Positions 51,871 to 60,059 of a stretch of DNA of 61,414 bases are shown here, in pieces. The position numbers were made by a program, and so were the translations under genes. Below the pieces are notes generated by a model. It worked only from the letters and a program-made list of their open reading frames with translations, had not been told where the DNA came from and did no database searches. Position 1 is the stretch's first letter. Every line of letters starts with the position of its first letter. Source of the DNA: Acidithiobacillus montserratensis (lineage in GTDB: Bacteria > Pseudomonadota > Gammaproteobacteria > Acidithiobacillales > Acidithiobacillaceae); the NCBI RefSeq assembly GCF_018853465.1, contig NZ_JABBOU010000064.1, positions 1-61,414 on the forward strand. Reading direction: 5' to 3'.

Positions 51871-52826
51871 CAGACCAGCTCCAGCGTGGCCTTGAGGCTT
51901 TTACCATCTTCCACATGCAGCATGGTTAGGGAGGGCTCGATGCGTTTACCCAGACCGGACAAGACCCGCCCGGGGCCCATCTCGACAAAAGTCAGGGCGC
52001 CCTGACGCGCCAGATGGCGAATGCTATCCGTCCAGCGCACCGGACTATACAACTGCTTGGCGAGTGCCGCCCGGATGCTTTCGGGGGTGGTATGCGTCTG
52101 CACATCGGCATTATGGATCAGCATGGCTTTGGGAGCGCGAAAGGACATAGACTCCAGGATCTCGGCAAATTGCCCGGCGGCTTCCGTCATCAAACTGCAA
52201 TGACTGGGGACGCTGACTGGGAGCATAACAACCCGTTTGGCACCGGCATTGCGAGCGGCTTCCACCAGCCTTTCCACAGCAACCGCCTCACCCGCCACCA
52301 CCACTTGCCCCGGGGCATTGAAATTGGCGGCAGCCAGGACATTGCCCTGGGCTTCCTGGGTACACAAGCGTTTGAGATCATCATCCGCCAGACCAATGAC
52401 CGCCGCCATGGCGCCGACACCTTCGGGTACGGCTTCCTGCATCAAGCGACCGCGCTCTGCGACCAGGCGCACGGCATCCTTGTAATCCAGGGCTTCAGCA
52501 ACCACCAGGGCGGTATATTCGCCGAGGGAATGACCGGCGACAAAATCCGGATAAGCGCCGCCCTCCTCTTCCCAAACCCGATAGACGGCATAACCGGCCG
52601 CCAGCATCAGCGGCTGGGTCCAACGGGTCTGGTTGAGTTTTTCGACAGGGCCCTGCTGACTGAGTGCCCAGAGATCTTCTCCCAGCACTTCGGAAGCCTC
52701 GGCAAACACTTCCTGCACCAAAGGGTGGGTAGACGCCAGATCGGCGAGCATTTGAATGGACTGAGAACCCTGACCGGGAAACACAAAGGCGATAGAGCCG
52801 TGCAAACGAACCTCCTCCAAAAACAA
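51870..52826 (-). CDS. fabD: Malonyl CoA-ACP transacylase FabD
   Basis: A 318-residue enzyme that loads malonyl onto ACP. FVFPGQGSQSIQML is near residue 15. The nucleophile is in VAGHSLGEYTALVVAEALD (Ser near 99). The histidine partner is in LPVSVPSHCSLMTEAAG near 205. The arginine that binds malonate is in AERGRLMQEA. The start may lie ten codons downstream (VRLHGSIAFVFPGQG region is where family members begin), so the first residues are uncertain. Confidence 0.97.
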   Translation of the reverse strand: MFLEEVRLHGSIAFVFPGQGSQSIQMLADLASTHPLVQEVFAEASEVLGEDLWALSQQGPVEKLNQTRWTQPLMLAAGYAVYRVWEEEGGAYPDFVAGHSLGEYTALVVAEALDYKDAVRLVAERGRLMQEAVPEGVGAMAAVIGLADDDLKRLCTQEAQGNVLAAANFNAPGQVVVAGEAVAVERLVEAARNAGAKRVVMLPVSVPSHCSLMTEAAGQFAEILESMSFRAPKAMLIHNADVQTHTTPESIRAALAKQLYSPVRWTDSIRHLARQGALTFVEMGPGRVLSGLGKRIEPSLTMLHVEDGKSLKATLELV

Positions 52827-52859
52827 ACTGTCAGCCGCCGCGCGTTACTGGCAAAATCT

Positions 52860-53804
52860 TCAAGACCAACGCACTAAAGCTGAACCCCAAGTAAAACCAC
52901 CGCCAAAAGCTTCCAGCAGGATTTTCTGATCCGTCTTGAAACAACCCCGCCGTGCAGCGTCATTCAGCGCCAGGGGCACCGATGCTGCAGAAGTATTACC
53001 ATGATGTTCTACGGTCGTCACTACCCGATCCATGGGTAGCTGTAATTTGTCGGCGGTGGCCTGGATGATGCGGATATTGGCCTGATGAGGTACCAGCCAA
53101 TCAATATCCTCAGGTTCCAGGTCATTTTTGCTCAGGGTTTCCTGGACGATGTCCCCCAGGGTACGCACGGCCATGCGGAACACGGCGTTCCCCTGCATGG
53201 TCAGTTGCTCCCGGCCTTCAGGAACCTGCAACAACTCGGCGTAGGCACCATCGGCGTGCAGGTGGGTAGAGATGATGCCCGGCTGCGCGTCCGCCCGTAA
53301 CACGACCGCCCCCGCGCCATCTCCGAACAGAATGCAGGTAGAGCGATCAGACCAGTCCACAATCCGGGACATACTTTCCACACCCACTACCAGCGCGTTT
53401 TTGACCGCGCCACTGCGCATGAACTGGTCAGCCGTGGCCAAGGCATAAATAAAACCTGTACACACCGCCTGCACATCAAAAGCCGGAGCGCCGCGATTAC
53501 CGAGCCGCGCTTGCAGGAGACAGGCGGTGCTGGGAAAAACCTGATCCGGGGTCGTGGTAGCAACAATGATGAGGTCCAGATCTTCGGCCGCCAGCCCCGC
53601 ATCCTGCAAGGCCTGATGCGCGGCCTGTTCCGCCATGTCCACGGTTTTTTCGTTTTCTGCGGCGATATGGCGGGAACGAATGCCGGTGCGCTCAAAAATC
53701 CAGGCATCACTGGTATCAACCATCTGCTCCAGCTCAGCATTATGCATGACCCGCTCGGGCAGATAGCCGCCAGTGGCGACAATACGACTATACAAGGGAT
53801 TCAC
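52860..53804 (-). CDS. fabH: 3-oxoacyl-ACP synthase III FabH
   Basis: A 314-residue enzyme that starts fatty-acid synthesis from acetyl-CoA and malonyl-ACP. Early segment: [19 protein letters not shown]. Active-site cysteine in [19 protein letters not shown] (near 111). Histidine and asparagine in [18 protein letters not shown] (near 239) and [18 protein letters not shown] (near 268). Its ATG overlaps the plsX stop. Confidence 0.98.
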   Translation of the reverse strand: MNPLYSRIVATGGYLPERVMHNAELEQMVDTSDAWIFERTGIRSRHIAAENEKTVDMAEQAAHQALQDAGLAAEDLDLIIVATTTPDQVFPSTACLLQARLGNRGAPAFDVQAVCTGFIYALATADQFMRSGAVKNALVVGVESMSRIVDWSDRSTCILFGDGAGAVVLRADAQPGIISTHLHADGAYAELLQVPEGREQLTMQGNAVFRMAVRTLGDIVQETLSKNDLEPEDIDWLVPHQANIRIIQATADKLQLPMDRVVTTVEHHGNTSAASVPLALNDAARRGCFKTDQKILLEAFGGGFTWGSALVRWS

Positions 53805-54826
53805 GCGCTGTTTCGCACCACAGGGTCGAGGTTTTCCTGAATAACTTCAGCAATATGCAGGGTAAGACGATGTTTGGCCTCGGCAATGGCGACCTCCACC
53901 GCCCGGGCAAACGCATAGCGATCTGCATTACCATGACTTTTGATGACAATACCATTGAGGCCCAGGAGAGTCGCCCCATTGTACTGCCGGGAATCCAGAC
54001 GTTTTCTCAAGCGCTGCAAAATGGGACGATTCACCAGATAGGCCAGCTTTCCATAAATGCCTTTCGTATAACTTGCGCGCAGTTCGTGGCTGATCATGCT
54101 GGCCAGGCCCTCGGAGGTTTTCAGCGCCACATTGCCGACAAAACCATCACAAACCACCACATCGGCCACCCCGCGATAAATGTCGGAGCCTTCCACATTG
54201 CCGATAAAGTTGAGTCGGGCGGCGCGCAGGAGCAGAGATGCTTCCTTGACCTGTTCATTGCCTTTGATTTCTTCAGAGCCGATATTGAGCAGTCCGACCC
54301 GGGGTTTGGGCACCCCCATTACCCGCTCGGCCAGAATCGAACCCATCACCGCAAATTGCAGCAGATGCTCAGGGTGGCAATCCACATTGGCCCCCAGGTC
54401 CAGCGCCAGAAACCGTCCGGTAGTGGTCGGCAGAAAAGCGGCAATGGCCGGTCGGTCAATGCCGGGGATGGTACGCAGAAAAACCTTGCCCATGGCCATC
54501 AGGGCGCCTGTGTTTCCGGCGCTGACCACAGCATCAGCATGACCGTCCCGGAGCAGCGCAATGGCCACATGCATGGAAGAATCGCGCTTGCCACGCAGGG
54601 CCTGGGAAGGCGCTTCGTCCATCCCCACCACTTGGCTGGCATGATGCAGCTGGATGCGTTCATGATCCTGAAGATGCAGACGCTGCAATTCAGCCTGGAG
54701 TGTGCTGCTGTCGCCGACCAGATGGAAAGTGACCTCAGGATGATGCGCCACCAGATCTTTGATGGCAGGAATCACCGTCGATGGACCACTGTCTCCACTC
54801 ATGGCATCTACCGCTATATGCGGCAT
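53801..54826 (-). CDS. plsX: Phosphate acyltransferase PlsX
   Basis: A 341-residue enzyme that makes acyl phosphate from acyl-ACP for phospholipid synthesis. The start is [40 protein letters not shown] and [20 protein letters not shown] are strong family segments. [17 protein letters not shown] lies near 238. The order rpmF-plsX-fabH is standard. Confidence 0.98.
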   Translation of the reverse strand: MPHIAVDAMSGDSGPSTVIPAIKDLVAHHPEVTFHLVGDSSTLQAELQRLHLQDHERIQLHHASQVVGMDEAPSQALRGKRDSSMHVAIALLRDGHADAVVSAGNTGALMAMGKVFLRTIPGIDRPAIAAFLPTTTGRFLALDLGANVDCHPEHLLQFAVMGSILAERVMGVPKPRVGLLNIGSEEIKGNEQVKEASLLLRAARLNFIGNVEGSDIYRGVADVVVCDGFVGNVALKTSEGLASMISHELRASYTKGIYGKLAYLVNRPILQRLRKRLDSRQYNGATLLGLNGIVIKSHGNADRYAFARAVEVAIAEAKHRLTLHIAEVIQENLDPVVRNSA

Positions 54827-54863
54827 GGGGACAACCTCAATTCAAACCCGCTCAGCAAGTTTT

Positions 54864-55049
54864 TCAGGCTTCCACAGACTTCTTGACCATTTCCCGGCCT
54901 TTGTAGAATCCGCACTCAGGGCAGACGTGATGAGGCAATTTAGCAGCGCCGCAATTGGCACAAACCGAACGATTGACGGTCACCAGAAAATCATGGGCAC
55001 GACGCATATTGCGACGCGAATGGGATGTTTTACTTTGTGGAACAGCCAT
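54864..55049 (-). CDS. rpmF: 50S ribosomal protein L32
   Basis: A 61-residue ribosomal protein: [20 protein letters not shown] and a four-cysteine zinc ribbon ([20 protein letters not shown]). The ending MVKKSVEA is usual. It precedes plsX by 37 bases and follows yceD by 16. Confidence 0.98.
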   Translation of the reverse strand: MAVPQSKTSHSRRNMRRAHDFLVTVNRSVCANCGAAKLPHHVCPECGFYKGREMVKKSVEA

Positions 55050-55065
55050 GTCTCACTTTCTCCAA

Positions 55066-55527
55066 TTAATGAACAGTAACAAATGCTTCCAGTCCGGATA
55101 TCGGACAAACACCGGATTCCCATTCCGCACAGCGCGGAATCATGGGCAAAGCCAGCAATACTTCATCTTCCAGCCAGGTCTGCAGAGGCACCGCCCCCTT
55201 CTCGGCCAGCACCACATCCAGATCCGGATCCACAGCACCTGCCGCCACCTCTGACTCTGCCAGAGCACTGTGTACGGGCACTTGCAAAGCTAGGGGCATA
55301 GTTCCCAGACAGCGCTCACAGCGAATCCTGCCCGCTACTTCGATCACCCCTTCTACCAGCACCACCGAGCCGTTTCTGCGCAAATCCACTTGCACATTGA
55401 CAGCATCCAGCTGCTGCAGCGCCGCAGCCAGTCGCGTCCAAAGCGCAAGATCTACCGAACCTGCAAGGGTATCCCCCAGTTCGGCCACCTTGGCAATATG
55501 CAGAATATGTGCTTTAGCGGAAAACAT
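55066..55527 (-). CDS. yceD: YceD (DUF177) family protein
   Basis: A 153-residue protein of the family involved in 23S rRNA accumulation, always encoded just before rpmF. A conserved cysteine pair, GRIRCERCLGTMPLALQVPV (near 87-106), and an acidic middle with DPDLDVVLAE and LEDEVLLALPMIPRC fit. It is the first gene of the fatty-acid cluster; a promoter must lie in the spacer above 55527, where accessory DNA begins. Confidence 0.92.
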   Translation of the reverse strand: MFSAKAHILHIAKVAELGDTLAGSVDLALWTRLAAALQQLDAVNVQVDLRRNGSVVLVEGVIEVAGRIRCERCLGTMPLALQVPVHSALAESEVAAGAVDPDLDVVLAEKGAVPLQTWLEDEVLLALPMIPRCAEWESGVCPISGLEAFVTVH

Positions 55528-55899
55528 AAGCGCGGCATGTTAGCGATGACTGGGTATTAAGTAAAGTATTTCATGACAAATATCAGCTCAAAATTGTTGC
55601 GTCGAGCGATCATCATTCATTACCAATCACGGAAAGGTCCTCGCCGATCCGACAGTCGACAGTCAAGCAGGTTTTTTACTCTGATTGGTCGCCGAGAATG
55701 GCCCTCAACCTCGTCTGCGCTCCATGGCCGGTTCAGTTCCCAAACGCGGAATTGAACCCGCGCCGTAAGCCTCGTTAATCGTACCCCATCTTGAGCGCCT
55801 GGGCTTGCTCGGACATTGCATCAAGAGCCTTGCTGACACCCATTCCTCGGCAAAGCAGCCCTCCATGCGGCGAATGTTGCCCTCCATCACCGCAAGACG
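55528..55899. other. Intergenic boundary between core and accessory DNA with T-arm-like repeat
   Basis: No gene supported. GGAATTGAACCCGCG (55748-55762) recurs at 60034-60048 and, read on the minus strand, looks like a tRNA or tmRNA T arm (CGCGGGTTCAATTCC). It may be one end of an integrated segment. The rest is non-coding; a long minus-strand frame across it is antisense to the Fic gene and unsupported. Confidence 0.4.
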
Positions 55900-55949
55900 T
55901 GCGGAGAATAACTTGCGCATGCGGAGATTGCAGCCCATAATCTCCGCAT
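55900..55949 (+). promoter_or_regulatory. Repeated half-sites and dyad overlapping the second Fic gene start
   Basis: TGCGGAGAAT (55900-55909), then ATGCGGAGATT (55919-55929) and its exact inverse AATCTCCGCAT (55939-55949). The second arm overlaps the ATG at 55948, so a bound protein would block both transcription and translation start. The Fic protein's own winged helix is the likely ligand (inference). Confidence 0.55.
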
Positions 55950-57084
55950 GAATAGCGGCGATTACAAATACATCTGGCAGGCCAACGACTGGCCGAATTG
56001 GCGCTTCAACCTTGCGGCACTGGCTGGCCCCATGGCTGAGGTCAGTCGCGCCCAGGGGCTGTTGATGGGCCGCCTGGCTGACGTCGGCATGGCCCTGCGT
56101 GACCAGGCGAGCCTGGCTGCGCTCACCGAAGACGTGGTCAAGACCAGCGAGATCGAGGGTGAGCAGCTCAACGTCGAATCCGTGCGCTCGTCCATCGCCC
56201 GCAGGTTGGGCGTGGACATCGGCGCCCTGGCCCCGGTCGATCGACACGTCGAAGCCGTGGTCGAGATGGTGCTCGATGCCACGGCCAACTGCCAAGCGCC
56301 GGTGTCGCGGGAGCGTCTGTTCGGCTGGCACGCCGCGCTGTTTCCTACCGGCTACTCTGGGCTCTCCAAGATCAAGGTTGGCGGCTGGCGCGACGATGCC
56401 AGCGGGCCGATGCAAGTGGTGTCTGGCCCTATCGGCCGCCAGCGGGTGCATTTCGAGGCGCCGCCGGCCGAGCGTCTGGAGGCTGAAACCAGCCGATTCT
56501 TGGACTGGCTGAATGGCGCATCGAACGATCCGCCGCTGCTCAAGGCCGGCCTTGGCCACCTGTGGTTCGTCACCCTGCACCCGTTCGACGATGGCAATGG
56601 CCGTATCGCCCGGGCCATCGGTGATCTGTTGCTGGCACGCGCCGACGGTAGCCCGCAACGCTTCTACAGTTTGTCGGCGCAGATTCAGCGCGAACGCAAG
56701 GCTTACTACGACATCCTGGAGCAGACCCAGAAACGGTCGCTGGACGTCACCGAGTGGCTCGCCTGGTTCCTCGACACGCTCCATCGCGCCGTCGACCAAG
56801 CGCAGCAAACACTCGACGCCGTGCTGACCAAAACGCGATTCTGGCAGCGCTGGGCGACTACGCCACTCAACGAACGGCAGGTGAAGTTGCTGAACAAGCT
56901 GCTCGATGGGTTCGAAGGCAAGTTCACCAGCAGCAGGTGGGCGGCCACCGCCAAGTGCTCGCCGGACACGGCCCTGCGCGACATCAACGATCTGCTTGCG
57001 CGGGGTGTCCTGCGGAAATCGGATGCGGGCGGGCGCAGTACAAGCTATGTATTGGATGATGTTCCAACGGGGGAGCGCGCATGA
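55948..57084 (+). CDS. Fic family protein with N-terminal DUF4172 domain
   Basis: A 378-residue protein. DUF4172 covers the start (YIWQANDWPNWRFNLAALAG). Next comes the inhibitory helix VKTSEIEGEQLNVESVRSSI (near residues 64-83) with the S/TxxxEG motif. The catalytic loop HPFDDGNGRIARAIGDLLLA lies near 211-230. A C-terminal winged helix is KLLNKLLDGFEGKFTSSRWA to LLARGVLRKSDAGGRSTSY. It transfers AMP (or a related group) to unknown targets. There is no ribosome site before the ATG. Its TGA overlaps the next ATG. GC content is higher than in the core genes. Confidence 0.92.
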   Translation: MNSGDYKYIWQANDWPNWRFNLAALAGPMAEVSRAQGLLMGRLADVGMALRDQASLAALTEDVVKTSEIEGEQLNVESVRSSIARRLGVDIGALAPVDRHVEAVVEMVLDATANCQAPVSRERLFGWHAALFPTGYSGLSKIKVGGWRDDASGPMQVVSGPIGRQRVHFEAPPAERLEAETSRFLDWLNGASNDPPLLKAGLGHLWFVTLHPFDDGNGRIARAIGDLLLARADGSPQRFYSLSAQIQRERKAYYDILEQTQKRSLDVTEWLAWFLDTLHRAVDQAQQTLDAVLTKTRFWQRWATTPLNERQVKLLNKLLDGFEGKFTSSRWAATAKCSPDTALRDINDLLARGVLRKSDAGGRSTSYVLDDVPTGERA

Positions 57085-57281
57085 AGAAAGTCGCAGACGA
57101 CACGGAAAATGCCATCATCAGCTCATCCGAGAAGATCATTCTGGATTTCCTCGGGCGGGACATCGCCGCGCACCCCGAACGGTTACAGCCTATCATTGCC
57201 GAGCAGGTGCGACGCGTTCAATCGCTGGGTGGAGACGTCTCAGTAGAGCTCGACACTCCACTGCCGCCAGACGACACATAA
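57081..57281 (+). CDS. Small protein like the C-terminal tail of PrlF antitoxins
   Basis: A 66-residue acidic protein coupled to the Fic gene by an ATGA overlap. ILDFLGRDIAAHPERLQPII and the ending VELDTPLPPDDT resemble the conserved tail of PrlF-type antitoxins (FLxRDIAxHPERL...VDLDxPLxPDD). The AbrB-like DNA-binding part is absent, and no YhaV toxin lies next to it. It may be an accessory partner of the Fic enzyme. Family assignment is from remembered pattern. Confidence 0.55.
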   Translation: MKKVADDTENAIISSSEKIILDFLGRDIAAHPERLQPIIAEQVRRVQSLGGDVSVELDTPLPPDDT

Positions 57282-57395
57282 CTCAGATCCACAGAAGAAT
57301 CGCTTGGCTCGTCGGCGAAACAGCGCCTTCACGGACTCCTGCCAACTCATTCGGAAGGAGACCAAAGTGGAAGTCACCCTGGCCATCCGACCGCG

Positions 57396-57725
57396 TCACA
57401 TGCCGTCGGGCTCCTGCATCCACGCCGGGATATCCCGCTGTCCGTGCAGCACGCGCCAGACATCGATATGGTCCGGAAGCTCGACGTAAAACACGAGTTG
57501 CGGGTAGCGCGTCAGCGGCCAGGCGCGCAGCCCGGGCAAGTTGAGCTCGTGCGCGTAGCGAGGCGATCCCGTTGCCGGATAGCGGGCAATGTGGCCGTAG
57601 GCCTTCTCCAGCACATCGACGAAGCCCATTGCCACGGCTTCGCCCGCCTCACGCAGGTAGAAGGTAACAGCCTCATCCACATCCCGGCTGGCCTGCTCAC
57701 GTGGGATGATTGGCTTGGTCTTCAC
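57396..57725 (-). CDS. parE: ParE/RelE-family toxin
   Basis: A 109-residue toxin of the ParE group, which poisons DNA gyrase in studied cases. EQASRDVDEAVTFYLREAG, then AYGHIARYPATGSPRYAHEL and FYVELPDHIDVWRVLHGQRD match the fold, including the final VWRVLHGxRD strand. GTG at 57725 is chosen because the family starts there; the gene overlaps the antitoxin gene by 29 bases. Toxin follows antitoxin, as usual. Confidence 0.88.
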   Translation of the reverse strand: MKTKPIIPREQASRDVDEAVTFYLREAGEAVAMGFVDVLEKAYGHIARYPATGSPRYAHELNLPGLRAWPLTRYPQLVFYVELPDHIDVWRVLHGQRDIPAWMQEPDGM

Positions 57726-57972
57726 GCCTTGACAGGGGCTTGGCGGCCTTGCGCACTCGATCACGCAGTCCTTCGAAGTAGCTGGCGTCGGCGGGGTCCG
57801 CCGGGGCCGAGGCGGCTCCGGTCAGCAGCAAGCCGCGCAGTTGCAGGCGATCCTGGTCCTTGCGGATCAACTCGCGCACGTACTCGCTGCTCGTGCCGTA
57901 GCCGCGCTGGCTGACCTGTTCATCCACGAAGGACTTGAGGGTATCGGGGAGAGAGATGTTCATCGTGCTCAT
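57697..57972 (-). CDS. parD: ParD-family antitoxin
   Basis: A 91-residue ribbon-helix-helix protein: MNISLPDTLKSFVDEQVSQR, then GYGTSSEYVRELIRKDQDRL forms the DNA-binding part; the tail (SYFEGLRDRVR) would wrap the toxin. The ATG at 57972 is the natural start; the long open frame upstream is antisense to the genes on the plus strand. The pair probably represses itself. Confidence 0.9.
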   Translation of the reverse strand: MSTMNISLPDTLKSFVDEQVSQRGYGTSSEYVRELIRKDQDRLQLRGLLLTGAASAPADPADASYFEGLRDRVRKAAKPLSRREDQANHPT

Positions 57973-58075
57973 GGTGCAAGCGTAGGTTCTTTGGCAAAAT
58001 TTGGCAAGACCCGTATTCCACCATACCGAAAGAAGGCAACTGTCACGGGTCGGCAATATGGCGCCATTCCAGGGT

Positions 58076-58195
58076 CGGCATAAAGGCGCCACCCCCAACG
58101 ACCTCGAAGTGCGACTGCGCGCCAACGGCATCGAACGCCTGGTGCTGGAACTGCGTCCCGAGCCGGTCGAGCAAACTGAGGAGGCCCTGGCGTGA
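58076..58195 (+). pseudogene. C-terminal remnant of a site-specific recombinase
   Basis: The last 40 codons of an open frame (RHKGATPNDLEVRLRANGIE, then LVLELRPEPVEQTEEALA) resemble the tail of serine recombinases of the type encoded just before the companion gene at 58192. Everything upstream, including the catalytic domain, is missing; the ParDE pair occupies that place. The family call rests mainly on gene order and pattern. Confidence 0.4.
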
Positions 58196-58623
58196 GCGAC
58201 ATCCGCATCCAGAAAACCGGCGAGCCGGACATCCTGCAGACCAGCGACGGCAGGCTGACCTTGTCCGTGCCGATCCAGATCAAACGGCGCAGCGGCCGCA
58301 AGCTGGTCACCTTGCCAAACGGCGAAATCGCGCCGGTCAGACCGTGGGACGTGGCACCGACCTCCATCCAACTGGCGCTGGCCAGGGGCCACCGCTGGCT
58401 GGCGATGCTGGAGTCAGGAGAGGCGAAGTCCTTGAAGGAGATCGCCACGCGGGAAGGAATCGACAACAGCTACGTCAGCCGGATGGTCAACCTGACCACG
58501 CTGGCACCCGACATCGTGGCGGCCATCCTGGACGACGCATTGCCGAACCACATCACGCTGTTTGATCTGGCGGTCGATCCGCCAGCGCTGTGGGATGAGC
58601 AGCGCGGGAGAGTCGGGCTCTGA
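58192..58623 (+). CDS. Recombinase-associated HTH protein of unknown function
   Basis: A 143-residue protein with an N-terminal beta segment (LTLSVPIQIKRRSGRKLVTL) and a helix-turn-helix region (SLKEIATREGIDNSYVSRMV, LTTLAPDIVAAILDDALP). I recognise it as the protein that accompanies large serine recombinases and DUF2924 genes in proteobacterial prophage-like modules. Its GTG start overlaps the recombinase remnant's stop (GTGA). The catalytic partner is lost, so it is probably a leftover. Confidence 0.65.
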   Translation: MSDIRIQKTGEPDILQTSDGRLTLSVPIQIKRRSGRKLVTLPNGEIAPVRPWDVAPTSIQLALARGHRWLAMLESGEAKSLKEIATREGIDNSYVSRMVNLTTLAPDIVAAILDDALPNHITLFDLAVDPPALWDEQRGRVGL

Positions 58624-58638
58624 GGTGGAGACACCACC

Positions 58639-59142
58639 TCAGCTCAACATGCCCTTGAGATCCTTGAGCATCAGGAACAGATGGTACGGATCAGTCGGGC
58701 TGGGCTCGAATTCCCATGATTCGTACCACTGCCGCGCTGCGTCGTCCTTGGCATGGACCAACAGGCAGCGAATGCCGGCGATGTCGGCGGCCTGTGCGGT
58801 GCGCAGCAGCGCATCCTTGAGCAAGGCCTGGCCCAGTCCTTTGCGCTGATGCTCTTTGTCCACCGCGAGCCGGGCCAGGATCATGACCGGCACCGGATGA
58901 CGTGCCAGCCCCTTCATCACTCTTGACGGCGCGGCTTCCGGATCGACGCTGCCGACGGCGAGGCTGTAGAAGGCGACCACCACGTCACCGTGGCAGCAGA
59001 CGTAGGTCTGCGCGCTATTGGCCTTCTGGTTGGCGAGCGCGTAGCGCTGCAGGAACTGGTTCAGCGCGGCTTGGCCGCAGTCGAACGCATCGACCTGATC
59101 CGTTGCAGTCAGCTTGCGAACGGGGGAGTAAGCATTGCTCAA
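58639..59142 (-). CDS. tacT: TacT-like GNAT acetyltransferase toxin
   Basis: A 167-residue GNAT protein of the type that acetylates aminoacyl-tRNA and stops translation. VRKLTATDQVDAFDCGQAAL (residues 8-27), then VMILARLAVDKEHQRKGLGQ with the acetyl-CoA loop (QRKGLGQ near 100) and WYESWEFEPSPTDPYHLFL fit the family. The start is a TTG overlapping the antitoxin stop (TTGA), as no ATG is in place. It forms a pair with the DUF1778 gene. Confidence 0.88.
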   Translation of the reverse strand: MSNAYSPVRKLTATDQVDAFDCGQAALNQFLQRYALANQKANSAQTYVCCHGDVVVAFYSLAVGSVDPEAAPSRVMKGLARHPVPVMILARLAVDKEHQRKGLGQALLKDALLRTAQAADIAGIRCLLVHAKDDAARQWYESWEFEPSPTDPYHLFLMLKDLKGMLS

Positions 59143-59417
59143 TCCAGAATCCCGGGTTCACGCAGCAACTTCTTCAGACGCGGCTTGCTTTGCACCGGGC
59201 GGTCCAGCGCCGCCTGAAATGCCTGCCACTGCGCGTCGTCCAGCACGAACTGGCGACGATCAGCCAGCGTCTGCGCGGCTGCCGTCACGCCTGCGTCGAG
59301 CAGGAACTCGCTCACATTCTTATGGCAGGCGCGTGCGGCTTCTTGCAGCAATTGCTTGACCGGCGTGCTTGCACGAACGTCAATGCGTTCGGTCTTGGAA
59401 ATATTCAGGGTGCTCAT
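59139..59417 (-). CDS. tacA: TacA-like DUF1778 antitoxin
   Basis: A 92-residue ribbon-helix-helix antitoxin (KTERIDVRASTPVKQLLQEA; KNVSEFLLDAGVTAAAQTLA), ending in RQFVLDDAQWQAFQAALDRP, the toxin-neutralising tail. The ATG at 59417 has GAGGGG just upstream. Translationally coupled to tacT. Confidence 0.9.
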   Translation of the reverse strand: MSTLNISKTERIDVRASTPVKQLLQEAARACHKNVSEFLLDAGVTAAAQTLADRRQFVLDDAQWQAFQAALDRPVQSKPRLKKLLREPGILD

Positions 59418-59821
59418 GGTGCCCCTCCGGACAGATCTTGGATACCCCAATTGTAGTTGTCCGGACATTATCCTGACAAGTCATCTCTTGTCTTGGCCAT
59501 CATCCAAGCATGTACTTCCGTGTTGCATGTGTCGGTAGCGCTCGATAACTACCGACGAAACGCAACCGCAGTATTTCCTCCGCAACCCGATGCCGCAATC
59601 CAACCGCTTGATTCGTCCGCACGCAACCCTTTGATCTTTATGGGCCTGCGTTGCGGCCTTTGCGGACTTCGGGCCAGTTCAAGGGAGCGAGGTCGAAGCG
59701 AGGAATGGCCTGGAGAGAGTGGAATGTGGCCCGGAACGGGCAATTCGGGTGGCTGGCGAAGTCCGCATGCGTTCGGAGGAGCCCGCACGAGTACGCGGGA
59801 ACTGGCGCGATCAGGCAAGAA
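59418..59821. other. Gene-free stretch of about 400 bp
   Basis: No gene supported. A palindromic GGACAGATCTTGGATACC...ATTGTAGTTGTCCGGAC region right upstream of tacA (59428-59466, with GTCCGGAC at 59459-59466) may hold the TacAT operator and promoter. The remainder carries an open minus-strand frame that I reject because a strong terminator lies inside it. Confidence 0.4.
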
Positions 59822-59851
59822 AAAACCCCAACCGAGAACGGTTGGGGTTTT
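59822..59851 (-). terminator. Strong rho-independent terminator
   Basis: CCCCAACCG (59826-59834) pairs with CGGTTGGGG (59839-59847) around AGAA; A-run before and TTTT after make it work in either direction. It is best placed to end the DUF3223 gene transcript coming from the right. Confidence 0.85.
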
Positions 59852-60033
59852 GTTATTGGTGGTGGGGTGGAACCCTGCGCCAAACATCAGTAACTCAGCG
59901 CCTTACAACCGCTTAGAACTGCTGCGGAAAGGTGCGGAATCCAACCCTTGATGCACGCAATCCTACCAGTTCCGACTCCCCGTTGGCATCAACCGTGTGC
60001 AGGTAACCAGCCGCCAGTTCGATTCCCATTCCA

Positions 60034-60048
60034 GGAATTGAACCCGCG
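60034..60048. repeat. Second copy of T-arm-like 15-bp repeat (possible attachment site)
   Basis: GGAATTGAACCCGCG matches 55748-55762 exactly. Read on the minus strand with its flank (AATTGCGGACGCGGGTTCAA) it resembles the 3' end of tmRNA genes. It lies just after the stop of the DUF3223 gene. The 4.3 kb between copies holds the Fic, ParDE and TacAT genes. Confidence 0.4.
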
Positions 60049-60059
60049 TCCGCAATTGA

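Noticed and set aside
55705..56808. 367-codon minus-strand frame
   Set aside because: Antisense to the Fic/DUF4172 gene, whose active-site motif fixes the true strand.
59549..59887. 112-codon minus-strand frame resembling phage Ash/Icd-like small proteins
   Set aside because: A vague similarity in composition only; the strong terminator at 59822-59851 lies inside the frame, making translation unlikely.
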